Shown here: positions 44,979 to 53,717 of the stretch, piece after piece
Layout of the letters: the number at the start of each line of letters is the position of its first letter
Position numbering within the stretch: the first letter of the stretch is position 1
Assembly (NCBI GenBank): GCA_009711765.1
Contig: VEND01000073.1
Coordinates: 1-60,155 of the forward strand
Length of the DNA: 60,155 bases
Reading direction: 5' to 3'
Source of the DNA: Bacillota bacterium
GTDB taxonomy: Bacteria; Bacillota; Clostridia; Tissierellales; MES13
Position numbers and translations under genes: made by a program
Notes under the pieces: generated by a model
Seen by the model: the letters and a program-made list of their open reading frames with translations, nothing else
What the model was told of the DNA's origin: nothing
The model's database searches: none

Positions 44979-46001
44979 ATGAGAAATCTGCTAAAACTTT
45001 TATCAATACTCTTAATTCTTGTAATAATCTTTACTTTCAAACAATTTTTAATTTCAAAAGATTACAATGCAACTTTTAAAAACACAGTATTTACATATAA
45101 CCAAATAACCAAACAATTAATTAATAATTATTTTTCTGAAGATACTTCTCTAAAAAAAGAAGCTGAAAATATTATTAAAGAATATGTACTAAAAGACCTA
45201 GGTTATGACAACTGGCTAGATTATATTAAATATATAAATATTACAATTTATCCTGTAGATTATTCTAATAATGATAATAAAGACTTAATTATAGCTTTAA
45301 ACATATCTAAAGATATAGGTGTGATAGGATTTTACACTGCTATAGATGATTATTATATTTATAATAATAAAATTGAAAATCTTGTTGAAATTAAAAATGT
45401 AAATACAATTGTTGATAAACAAAACAATAGAATTTTTATAATAACAGAAGAGTTTTTAGATGAAAGAGTCGGAGCATATATAACTGATTTATTTATTAGA
45501 GTGCATACTAATATTGATAAAAAATTTAAAGAAGTATTTAGGGTAAGTAAAGAATATGAAACATACTTTAACGAAAGTTGGTTAGATCCTTCAATTGATT
45601 CACCAAAATGGTATAAGTTAACTGAAAATAATTTAATAGATTATCTTATAACAGAGGATAATAAATTTGTATTTAATGTATCTAAATCCTTAAACAAACT
45701 TGAAGGTAAAAAAGCTAGTGTTGAAATTCCTAAAGATTTTACACTCATCGAGACTAAAAATTATGATATTAAATATACATGGATGGATAAGTATAATTAT
45801 TTTATATTATCAGAAGGGATAATAAAATCTACTAAAGAAAAGGTAGGAATAATTGAAGACTCAAGATTAAATGTAGAATCTCTTTTAAATTTTTCAAATG
45901 AGTACTTCAAAATCATAGATAAAAATGGTAAAATTAGAATTATAAAGCCAGATAATATAAAAATATTGAATAGATATATTCTAAAAAAAAGCGGTGAATA
46001 A
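44979..46001 (+). CDS. membrane-anchored protein of unknown function
   Basis: I do not recognise a family. 340 aa with an N-terminal signal anchor at residues 3-27 (LLKLLSILLILVIIFTF) and an extracytoplasmic part of about 310 residues, rich in Asn, Lys, Tyr and Ile. It has mixed alpha/beta pattern (IIALNISKDIGVIGFYTAIDDYY, FIITEEFLDERVGAYITD) and no cysteines. ATG is preceded by AAAGGAG. It is transcribed away from eam and followed by a terminator before the AlaX-like gene. Perhaps a cell-envelope protein; nothing more can be said. Confidence 0.6.
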   Translation: MRNLLKLLSILLILVIIFTFKQFLISKDYNATFKNTVFTYNQITKQLINNYFSEDTSLKKEAENIIKEYVLKDLGYDNWLDYIKYINITIYPVDYSNNDNKDLIIALNISKDIGVIGFYTAIDDYYIYNNKIENLVEIKNVNTIVDKQNNRIFIITEEFLDERVGAYITDLFIRVHTNIDKKFKEVFRVSKEYETYFNESWLDPSIDSPKWYKLTENNLIDYLITEDNKFVFNVSKSLNKLEGKKASVEIPKDFTLIETKNYDIKYTWMDKYNYFILSEGIIKSTKEKVGIIEDSRLNVESLLNFSNEYFKIIDKNGKIRIIKPDNIKILNRYILKKSGE

Positions 46002-46011
46002 TCACCGTTTT
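45987..46011 (+). terminator. terminator after unknown anchored-protein gene
   Basis: CGGTGA-ataa-TCACCG flanked by AAAA(G) and TTTT overlaps the stop codon. Confidence 0.7.
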
Positions 46012-46030
46012 CAGTTTTAAATAAAATGAG

Positions 46031-47257
46031 GTGGTCAATATCAATAAACGAATATATTTAGAAAATCCTTATATAAAAAACATAACTGCCAGAGTTAAAG
46101 ACAAAAGTTATAAAAATGGTAAGTTTTTTTTGAAATTAGATAGAACTATCTTTTATCCTCACATGTCAGGGGGGCAACCTAAAGATAATGGGAAAATTGA
46201 TGATGTAAAAGTTTTAGATGTTTATGAAAAAAATAATGAAATCATACATGTATTAGAAGATAATATCATTGGTGATACTGTTAGCATGACCATTAATTGG
46301 AAGGTCAGATTCGATCATATGCAACAACACACCGGACAACATATACTATCAACTGCTTTTATTAAAATTTTAAATGCTAACACTTTAAGTTTTCATCTTG
46401 GCAAGGAGTATTCATATATAGATATCGAACTTTCATCAATTTCATCAAACGACTTAAGGAAAGTAGAACGCTTTGCAAATGAAATAGTTTTTTCTAATTT
46501 TAATATAAAAAATTATATTATAGATAAAACTCAAATAAATTCAATACCCTTAAGAAAAAAACCTTCAGTAGATAAAAACATTAGAATTATCGAAATAGAT
46601 AGCCTTGATTATTCCCCCTGTGGTGGAACACATCATCATAGTACAGGGGAAGTTGGATTAATTAAAATTAGAAAAATAGAGAAACATAAAGGTAATACAC
46701 GTATAGAATTTGTTTGTGGTAATAGAGCCCTTAAAGATTATAGATGGAAAAATAGCTATATAAATAGAATTTCAACTCTTTTATCATCAAAGGATTTTGA
46801 TGTTTACAAAAATATAGAAAAAATATTTAATGAAAATCTTAAACTAAATAAACAAATAAAAGATTTAAATAATGAATTATTAGATTATAAAATACAATAT
46901 ATATACGACAATGCCTCATCATATAATAATATTAAAATAATAAATAAGTTATATGAAAAATCAGATTTTAATGATTTAAGATATATTGCTTCAAATATAG
47001 TAAACAAAGGAAATGTTGTAGTTTTATTTGGAGTCAGAAAACAAAATAAATGTCAAATATTATTAGCACAATCTGATGATTTGAATATAGATATAGAGAA
47101 TATTTTTAATTCAATAATTAAAATAATAAACGGATCAGGTGGAGGAAATTCTAAAATTATACAGGGGGGCGGAACAAAAGTAGATAATCTTAAATATTGT
47201 CTTAAAACAGGTTTAAACTTAATAAAAATAGATATTGATTCAAATAAAAGTAAATAA
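46031..47257 (+). CDS. alanyl-tRNA editing protein (AlaX-like with DHHA1)
   Basis: 408 aa. The N-terminal part is a translation-barrel segment (FYPHMSGGQPKDNG). The editing core has the zinc histidines in QQHTGQHILS and the CGGTHHHSTGE motif. The C-terminal DHHA1 domain ends with GSGGGNSKIIQGGG. It clears Ser or Gly wrongly attached to tRNA-Ala. It resembles the stand-alone long AlaX forms. The GTG at 46031 lies in the GAGGTGGT ribosome site; an in-frame ATC at 46040 is six bases beyond it and is a candidate AUC start. Confidence 0.9.
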   Translation: MVNINKRIYLENPYIKNITARVKDKSYKNGKFFLKLDRTIFYPHMSGGQPKDNGKIDDVKVLDVYEKNNEIIHVLEDNIIGDTVSMTINWKVRFDHMQQHTGQHILSTAFIKILNANTLSFHLGKEYSYIDIELSSISSNDLRKVERFANEIVFSNFNIKNYIIDKTQINSIPLRKKPSVDKNIRIIEIDSLDYSPCGGTHHHSTGEVGLIKIRKIEKHKGNTRIEFVCGNRALKDYRWKNSYINRISTLLSSKDFDVYKNIEKIFNENLKLNKQIKDLNNELLDYKIQYIYDNASSYNNIKIINKLYEKSDFNDLRYIASNIVNKGNVVVLFGVRKQNKCQILLAQSDDLNIDIENIFNSIIKIINGSGGGNSKIIQGGGTKVDNLKYCLKTGLNLIKIDIDSNKSK

Positions 47258-47266
47258 TAATCCTTT

Positions 47267-47307
47267 AAACAGCCAAGGCTCGATAATCTATCGGACTATG
47301 GCTGTTT
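47267..47307 (+). terminator. terminator after alanyl-tRNA editing gene
   Basis: AAACAGCCA…TGGCTGTTT with an inner CGATA/TATCG helix, followed by AATCTTTTT. The remainder of 47258-47534 is AT-rich with no gene. Confidence 0.75.
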
Positions 47308-47534
47308 AATCTTTTTATAATTATAAAAATATATGATATGTTTATCTTTAATGTCCTTCTTTTAGACTATTGTCATACCTCCTAAATACTTTTTAAATTA
47401 ATTCATTTCCTACTTTTGTTATATTTAAAACATAATTTAATCCTTGCATAACATATAATTTTTAAAAGGGTTTATAATAATATTATTAAATCTTAAGGAA
47501 ATAATAAATTTACTTATTATAGGAGGTATCAATT

Positions 47535-48020
47535 TTGAAAGAAATTATTATTTCAATGTTAAAAGAAAGAGGTATAGAGATTAAAAAAATTGCACAACTA
47601 GTTTATGAATTGCAAAAGCCCTATATTGATGTAACTTTAGAAGATGCTATAATAAATGTAGAGAAAGTACTTGAAAAAAGAGAAGTACAAAATACAGTAT
47701 TAACAGGTTTACAAATTGATATATTAGCTGAAAAAGGTCTTATTAAAGAACCTCTCTTATCAATTATTAGAAGGGATGATTCTCTATATGGCATAGATGA
47801 AATCTTAGCTTTAAGTATAACTAATGTATACGGCTCTATAGGTTTCACAAATTTTGGCTATCTAGACAAAGTTAAACCTGGTATCATTGGAGAAATTGAT
47901 AAGGCTGGTAAAACAACGGAAAAAGTCCACACCTTTGCAGATGATATAGTAAGTGGAATAGCCGCTGCCGCATGTGCTAGAATTGCCCATGCTAATGAAA
48001 AAAAACAAAAATCAAAATAA
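47535..48020 (+). CDS. pgpA: phosphatidylglycerophosphatase A-like protein
   Basis: 161 aa of the PgpA family (PF04608). The family dephosphorylates phosphatidylglycerol phosphate in membrane lipid synthesis. The conserved acidic segments are SLYGIDEILALSITNVYGSIG and KVHTFADDIVSGIAAAACARIAH. Firmicute members (YutG type) are soluble, without the membrane helices of the enterobacterial enzyme, as here. TTG start at 47535 with AGGAGG upstream. The enzymatic role in Firmicutes is less well proven. Confidence 0.82.
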   Translation: MKEIIISMLKERGIEIKKIAQLVYELQKPYIDVTLEDAIINVEKVLEKREVQNTVLTGLQIDILAEKGLIKEPLLSIIRRDDSLYGIDEILALSITNVYGSIGFTNFGYLDKVKPGIIGEIDKAGKTTEKVHTFADDIVSGIAAAACARIAHANEKKQKSK

Positions 48021-48060
48021 TAAATAGCTATTTATAAAACTTATAATCTTTTAACAAAAA

Positions 48061-48102
48061 AAGAAGATAATTATACTATTTTATTAGTATAATTATCTTC
48101 TT
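48061..48102. terminator. bidirectional terminator
   Basis: An 18-bp perfect AT-rich stem (AAGAAGATAATTATACTA) with 6-base loop between convergent pgpA and the next minus gene, with A/T runs on both sides. Confidence 0.8.
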
Positions 48103-48136
48103 TACTTACTTTTACATTTTATATCTACTTAAATTT

Positions 48137-49762
48137 TTATAATTTAAACATAAAAGGCATATATAATAGTGTTGATAGATATACATGTAACATCGCAAAT
48201 ATAGCTAAATATGCTATAAAGTGATAATTTTTCTTTGCTTTATATACTAAATAAGTCAATGTACCTGCTATTATATTTAATAATACAGCTACTAAATATG
48301 GACTATATCTACCTTTTAAAAATCCAGGTAACATAAACGTCTTAGTAACATAAAATGTATCTTTAAACACTATAACACTAATAATCAGATAAATGATTGC
48401 AAATATACCAAATATCTTTTTATCATCTCTTACATCTAACTTTTTCATTATATACCCTGCAGCTAACATTGCTATAAGACTATATACTATAAATCTATAT
48501 CCCTTAAATGGTATATATGGTAATATAAACAATGGTGTTGAAACTGCTGTTATTATAGCTCTAAAATAATCTTTTTTATAATACTTCGTACTATTTTCAA
48601 TAAATTCTTCATTCTCACTATTTATAAATAAACTATATTGACCATCTTTAATATCTAACCATGATAAATATTTTCCTGCTTTACTATCAAGAATAGAAAG
48701 GTTTTTAGAATATTTTAGAGTATTTGAAAGAAAAGTTATATTTCCTATAGATCCATCCTCATTAACTAATCCCTTAAATATATCCGGAGAACTAGAATAT
48801 GTATTTGCAAGATTAATCCCTGATGATAAAATATATACTCCACTATCTTCTTTAGTTAAATATACTTCTTGCCCTAATCTATCTACTTTTTCTAATCTAG
48901 CAGAAATTATTTTTTTATCAACTTTTACTTTTAAATCTGTATCTGTAATTACCAAAACAAAATACGTACCTATTTGGCCTTTATCGACCTTTGTAACAGA
49001 TTGACATATATTTACATTTCCATTATGTTCTTTGATATTAAATTTTCCAAGCTCATAATTACCTAACATTATTGAAGTATTTAACAATTCTACTTGAGTT
49101 ATTTTATTATTTTTAATTTTACAACCATAATATTCAATATCAAAATCCTTAGTTTCATTTACTAAAAATAAGTATTTTTCTCCATTAATATTTTTAAATC
49201 TTATATCTTTTAAACTCCATTTATTTTCTAAGGTCATTTCTTTCTTAAGTTTATTATTATTTAATAAATACAATTCAATATGTTTATTGTTATATGTTAC
49301 TATATAATTTTTGTTTCCTACTTTATTTAACCTAAAATCACTAATACCTTTCAATACTATTTTAGGTTTTGTAAACTTATTTTCATTAAAACTAGATAAA
49401 TATAATTTATTTTCTTTAGAATAATACATTTTATTATCAATAAGTTCAATATTATCAACATCGTTTTTATTAAATCCCTCAGGAGTACTTATCCCTTTTG
49501 TTAATAATTTTCCATCCTTAGTAGTTAAATAATAATTTATCTTACCTCCCTTAGCAAAAGTTGTTGTTAAAATTTTGTTGTCAACAAAACTCATTTTAGG
49601 AGTATTATTTATAGTAGCTTTACCTACTTCTAATCCTCTCCCCCATTTTTCTGTAAAAGTCTTAGTTTGAATTTGTAATTGGTTATAAGCATGGACTCCT
49701 ACAAATAAAAGTATAGTAATAATAATAGCGCTTATGGAAATATACTTTTGAATTTTCTTCAT
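48137..49762 (-). CDS. membrane protein with propeller-like outer domain, unknown function
   Basis: No family recognised. 541 aa: an N-terminal membrane segment (residues 8-26), then about 365 residues outside with repeating beta-strand patterns like a beta-propeller (IELIDNKMYYSKENKLYLSS, IRFKNINGEKYLFLVNE, VDRLGQEVYLTKEDSGVYIL). Five or six membrane helices fill the last 140 residues (FILPYIPFKGYRFIVYSLIAML onwards). This outer-sensor-plus-channel-like layout suggests a receptor or envelope assembly protein. Single gene behind AGGAGGGGG. Confidence 0.6.
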   Translation of the reverse strand: MKKIQKYISISAIIITILLFVGVHAYNQLQIQTKTFTEKWGRGLEVGKATINNTPKMSFVDNKILTTTFAKGGKINYYLTTKDGKLLTKGISTPEGFNKNDVDNIELIDNKMYYSKENKLYLSSFNENKFTKPKIVLKGISDFRLNKVGNKNYIVTYNNKHIELYLLNNNKLKKEMTLENKWSLKDIRFKNINGEKYLFLVNETKDFDIEYYGCKIKNNKITQVELLNTSIMLGNYELGKFNIKEHNGNVNICQSVTKVDKGQIGTYFVLVITDTDLKVKVDKKIISARLEKVDRLGQEVYLTKEDSGVYILSSGINLANTYSSSPDIFKGLVNEDGSIGNITFLSNTLKYSKNLSILDSKAGKYLSWLDIKDGQYSLFINSENEEFIENSTKYYKKDYFRAIITAVSTPLFILPYIPFKGYRFIVYSLIAMLAAGYIMKKLDVRDDKKIFGIFAIIYLIISVIVFKDTFYVTKTFMLPGFLKGRYSPYLVAVLLNIIAGTLTYLVYKAKKNYHFIAYLAIFAMLHVYLSTLLYMPFMFKL

Positions 49763-49998
49763 GATCCCCCTCCTTATGTATATATTTTACCATTTTTCTG
49801 AATTTTTTGAATAAACTTTTTTGTTAAATCTTGTTAATAGTTTTTTAATATTTATAAAAATTATAAGCTAAAGACTTTATATAATACTACTAAAATTACT
49901 GGATACTTTAAAAATATGAATAAAGAAGAAGAATAAAACTTTTAAAAATAAGTAATTTATTTGTATTTTTCATTAGTATCTGTAAAAAATCAATAGTT

Positions 49999-50027
49999 AA
50001 CCGAGTGAAAATTCACTCGGTTTTTTT
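49999..50027 (+). terminator. plus-strand terminator without a plus-strand gene
   Basis: AACCGAGTGAA/TTCACTCGGTT followed by seven T on the plus strand. Both flanking genes are minus; on the minus strand there is no T-run after the stem. It may end a small plus-strand RNA in the 49763-50057 gap, which otherwise holds only AT-rich sequence, or serve pepP imperfectly. Confidence 0.5.
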
Positions 50028-50057
50028 ACTAAAAGTTTTAAAAAATATATTTTTTTA

Positions 50058-51299
50058 TCATTTTCCCATTAAATCTTCTATTTCTTCAACTGTTTTAATA
50101 ATATTTTCTGATAAATTCTTACTTCCATCCTCAGTTATTAATATGTCATCCTCTATTCTAATACCAATATTCTCTTCAGCAATATAAAGTCCTGGCTCTA
50201 CAGTTATAACCATTCCAGGTTCTAGTTTTCTTTCATAATCACCTACATCATGAGTATCAAGACCTAAAAAGTGTGATACACCATGGTAATAATATTTTGA
50301 TATCTCCTTTTCATTATTTAATATACCTAATTTCATACATCCATCTGTTAATATTTTCTTTGTAATTTCATTTAACTCTTTCAATGTTAACCCTGGTTTA
50401 GCTTCTTTAATAGTTTGTATTTCAGCTTTTAAAACTAGATTATATATCTCTTTTTGTCTTTTAGTAAATTTACCATTAACCGGGAAAGTTCTACTTATAT
50501 CACTACAATAATAATTGTGTTCTACTCCTAAGTCAAATAATATTAATTCATTGTTCCTTAATTCACCTTTATTATCCTCATAATGAAGTATTGTAGCATT
50601 TTTACCAGATGCCGCAATAGTATTAAAAGCATTTTCTTTTGCTCCTAAACTTTTAATCGTAAAATCAAAATACGCTTCTAATTGGTATTCTTTAATCCCT
50701 GGTTTTGAATTTTTCATTAAATTTTTAATACCTTCTTTAGTTATACCTATTGCCTTTTGTATTTCTTTTATTTCTTCTGTACTTTTTATCATTCTTAATA
50801 AAGACAAGTCATTATATAGATTATTAATATTTAAATAAGGATATCTCTTAACCACTTGATTAGAAAATTTAATAGCTTCCGTGTCTTTAGTTTCAAAGGA
50901 TCTTCTTTCAAGATCTAAATATAGATTTCTAAAATCATACTTTAATACTAAAGAATTAAAAAATTCATTAAAACTATTAACATATTTAATATCTTCTATG
51001 CCTGAAATTTCCTTAGCCTCATCCTTTCTCATCTTAAAACCTAACCATTTTTCTAACTCCTTATTAGATTTTTCAATAAATAAAGTTTCCTTTATTTTAT
51101 TTTTTCTTTTTGATATTAATAAAATAAAGTTTTCTCTTTCTAAACCAGTTAAATAATAAAAATTTCTATTCGGTGTAAACCTATAATTCTGATCTGCTGA
51201 ACGTAAAGGAGCTTTGCCTGAAAATAATACAACTATAGAATTATCATCTACTGAATCTAATATCTTTTTACGTTTATTTATAAAAAATTCCTTATTCAC
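50058..51299 (-). CDS. pepP: Xaa-Pro aminopeptidase (M24B)
   Basis: 413 aa. The N-terminal creatinase-like domain has RFTPNRNFYYLTGLE. The pita-bread catalytic domain carries the two-metal ligands: the Asp in LFDLGVEHNYY, the Asp in CSDISRTFP, the His in GVSHFLGLDTHDVG, the Glu in TVEPGLYI and the Glu in IRIEDDILI. It removes N-terminal residues that precede proline. GTG start behind GAGGGGGTG. The UPF0173 gene ends 16 bases upstream. Confidence 0.92.
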   Translation of the reverse strand: MNKEFFINKRKKILDSVDDNSIVVLFSGKAPLRSADQNYRFTPNRNFYYLTGLERENFILLISKRKNKIKETLFIEKSNKELEKWLGFKMRKDEAKEISGIEDIKYVNSFNEFFNSLVLKYDFRNLYLDLERRSFETKDTEAIKFSNQVVKRYPYLNINNLYNDLSLLRMIKSTEEIKEIQKAIGITKEGIKNLMKNSKPGIKEYQLEAYFDFTIKSLGAKENAFNTIAASGKNATILHYEDNKGELRNNELILFDLGVEHNYYCSDISRTFPVNGKFTKRQKEIYNLVLKAEIQTIKEAKPGLTLKELNEITKKILTDGCMKLGILNNEKEISKYYYHGVSHFLGLDTHDVGDYERKLEPGMVITVEPGLYIAEENIGIRIEDDILITEDGSKNLSENIIKTVEEIEDLMGK

Positions 51300-51315
51300 A
51301 AATACACCCCCTCTT

Positions 51316-51996
51316 TTATTTTAGTTCGAAATCTTCTTTTATATTTAATACTTTTACTTTTGCTTTAGTTACCTTTTCTTTGAATTCATTAGGGTCTGCC
51401 TTTATAACTTCAAAGGTATTAAAATGCATTGGTATAACTGTTTTAGGTTTAATAAAATTCACACTTTTTACTGCATCTTCAATATCCATAGTGAAATTGC
51501 CACCAATAGGTAATAAAGCAAGGTCTATATTTTCATCTTCTAATAATTTCATATCCATCGTTAAACCAGTATCTCCTGCATGATAAACTTTCTTATCATC
51601 TATTTCTATAACAAAACCTACTGGATTACCACCGCTTATAAAAATTCCTTCATGAAAGATTCCAGACCCGTGTAATGCAGGAGTCATTTTTACCTTTCCA
51701 AAATCAAATTCAAATCTTCCCCCAATATGCATCGTATGTACTTTATAACCCTTAGTTCTTAAAAATTCTCCAATTTCAAAATTACAAATTATTGTACTAT
51801 CACATTTCTTTGCAATTTCTAGTGAATCACCTATATGGTCTCCATGGCCATGGGTTATAAAAATATGGGTAATATCATCAAATTTACTTACATCCACATC
51901 ACACTTAGGATTCCCACTTATAAAAGGGTCAATTAATGCTTTTATCTTCTTACCTTCTAACATAAACGCTGATTGTCCAAAATATGTAACTTTCAT
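51316..51996 (-). CDS. UPF0173 metal-dependent hydrolase (MBL fold)
   Basis: 226 aa. Starts [15 protein letters not shown] and has [22 protein letters not shown] and [11 protein letters not shown], the metal ligand pattern of the UPF0173 group (YtkL type). The natural substrate is not established. Co-directional with pepP. Confidence 0.9.
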   Translation of the reverse strand: MKVTYFGQSAFMLEGKKIKALIDPFISGNPKCDVDVSKFDDITHIFITHGHGDHIGDSLEIAKKCDSTIICNFEIGEFLRTKGYKVHTMHIGGRFEFDFGKVKMTPALHGSGIFHEGIFISGGNPVGFVIEIDDKKVYHAGDTGLTMDMKLLEDENIDLALLPIGGNFTMDIEDAVKSVNFIKPKTVIPMHFNTFEVIKADPNEFKEKVTKAKVKVLNIKEDFELK

Positions 51997-52056
51997 TTTA
52001 CCATCCCCTATTAATTTTTATTTCCATAATATATATTGTTATATATTTACTTTAAT

Positions 52057-52476
52057 TTACCTTCTTTTTTTCCTTTTAGGAATTTTCATAAAAAATCTAG
52101 TATAATCAAATAGTAATAAAGATAATATAAGCAATATCAAATATAATCCATAAACACCTTTAAATATATCTGTCTTCGGTATCTTTATAAGATTTATAAG
52201 TCCTTCAATAATTAGTAAATACGATAATATCATAATAAACAATACAAAACCTTTATAAAAAAAATTATTAAAAAGGTTCATTAATCTTTTAGTCAATCCA
52301 ACTAAAAAATAAGCAAATCCCATTGCATATACAATTATATAAATTAGATTATATTCATTAATTTCTTTTCCTTTAAAATAATAATTAGTTACAGAATAAA
52401 AGAAAAATACGTAGGTTAATACGATAAAAATCAACCTTAGTTTATTCTTCCTTGCTTTCTTGCTTTTTTTGGCCAC
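52057..52476 (-). CDS. four-helix membrane protein of unknown function
   Basis: 139 aa, no recognised family. Strongly basic ends (MAKKSKKARKNK…, …KIPKRKKRR) flank four membrane segments at about residues 13-32, 43-60, 76-95 and 108-125. GTG start with AGGAGC upstream. Sits between UPF0173 and the FAD oxidoreductase genes. Confidence 0.6.
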   Translation of the reverse strand: MAKKSKKARKNKLRLIFIVLTYVFFFYSVTNYYFKGKEINEYNLIYIIVYAMGFAYFLVGLTKRLMNLFNNFFYKGFVLFIMILSYLLIIEGLINLIKIPKTDIFKGVYGLYLILLILSLLLFDYTRFFMKIPKRKKRR

Positions 52477-52543
52477 TTGTATCAGCTCCTAGTAAAGTTA
52501 TTCACCTACCTGTCCTTAATTATAACATAAGTCAATATAATAT

Positions 52544-52568
52544 AAGCAAAAGGTTTTGCCTTTTGCTT
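52544..52568 (-). terminator. hairpin after FAD oxidoreductase gene
   Basis: AAGCAAAAGG/CCTTTTGCTT directly after the stop; the tail lacks a long T-run. Confidence 0.55.
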
Positions 52569-52571
52569 ATA

Positions 52572-53657
52572 CTATTTTTTAGTTATAGGTTTAAGTATAT
52601 TACTTATAAAACCTACTGTATTAAGTTTTTTTGAATTAAATACTTTTTCTCCTAAATATCCATCCATACTATTAACTAAAGTATCTAGCTGTTTATTATT
52701 AAACTTCTCAATAGTCTTTCTTAAAACTAAAGAATTATCATAGCTTCTATTTAAAAATTTTACTGATTTCTCATAATTCCTTACTCCACAAATATCTTCA
52801 GCCGAATATATACCTGTAATTAAAGCTTCAAACTGTCCAAAACCTAAAAAAGGCATTATACTACCAAAACAATTTCCTACAAAAAAAGTATTTCCTATTC
52901 TAGGTTTATTACAGTGTCCTATTATATATCTCGATACCTTAAAGGTATCTATAATCTTAAATTCTTGTTTTAAATCCTTACATACCCTACTAAAAAATTT
53001 ATCTCGTAAATTTTCACTGTCCAATTTATTATTCTCAGGGTAGTCAGGAAAACCTATAACTATATTAGCTTCTTTTTCACTCAGTGGTATTAAATATCCA
53101 TAGCCTTTTGGAGCTATTTTATTATCAAGCCATGCCATTGCAGTATACCTATCAAACTTACCTTTAATAATTGCACCTATTAAAGACACTGTAAAATCAG
53201 TTTTATAATTTCTTAACTTCTCAACATATGCTCCATCACCAGTAGCCATAATTATATGTGTATATTCTTTTAATAAATCCTCATAAGTTTTTTTTGATTT
53301 GAAAACTATTTTACTTTTAACCTGCTTTTGCAATTGTTTCTCTAATGAATGTTTCTTTCTACCTCGAAGAGTACTAAATCCCAATTCTCCTTTAACTTCT
53401 GCTTTTTGATTTTCAGAATAAAGATTTAATTTCCCTATATTTCCTACAGGTTGCAAATTTACTCCGTATTTTTCTGATAAATGTGCTATAGGATCATCTA
53501 TAGGTTTTGTTAAAGTACTTAAAAAAATTTCTCCATTAACAAATCTATCCCCTACTTTTTTTCTCTTTTCAAATATAACAGGCTCTATACCATATTTCTC
53601 TAAAGTAATAGCACAAGATAATCCAGATAAGCCGGCACCCATAATAGCAACCTTCAT
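52572..53657 (-). CDS. FAD-dependent oxidoreductase (geranylgeranyl reductase-like)
   Basis: 361 aa. N-terminal FAD fingerprint VAIMGAGLSGLSCAITLEKYG and EKRKKVGDR, a second site HIIMATGDGAYVE, and a C-terminal ATG-type motif FFVGNCFGSIMPFLGFGQFEA. This matches the GGR/FixC-like group of flavoproteins that act on lipids or quinones. The exact substrate is unclear. ATG behind TAGGTG, upstream of a membrane protein gene. Confidence 0.78.
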   Translation of the reverse strand: MKVAIMGAGLSGLSCAITLEKYGIEPVIFEKRKKVGDRFVNGEIFLSTLTKPIDDPIAHLSEKYGVNLQPVGNIGKLNLYSENQKAEVKGELGFSTLRGRKKHSLEKQLQKQVKSKIVFKSKKTYEDLLKEYTHIIMATGDGAYVEKLRNYKTDFTVSLIGAIIKGKFDRYTAMAWLDNKIAPKGYGYLIPLSEKEANIVIGFPDYPENNKLDSENLRDKFFSRVCKDLKQEFKIIDTFKVSRYIIGHCNKPRIGNTFFVGNCFGSIMPFLGFGQFEALITGIYSAEDICGVRNYEKSVKFLNRSYDNSLVLRKTIEKFNNKQLDTLVNSMDGYLGEKVFNSKKLNTVGFISNILKPITKK

Positions 53658-53717
53658 TTATACACCTACCCTAATAAATTTATATCTATAGGATTTAATA
53701 CTTTTAAATTTTTTATA

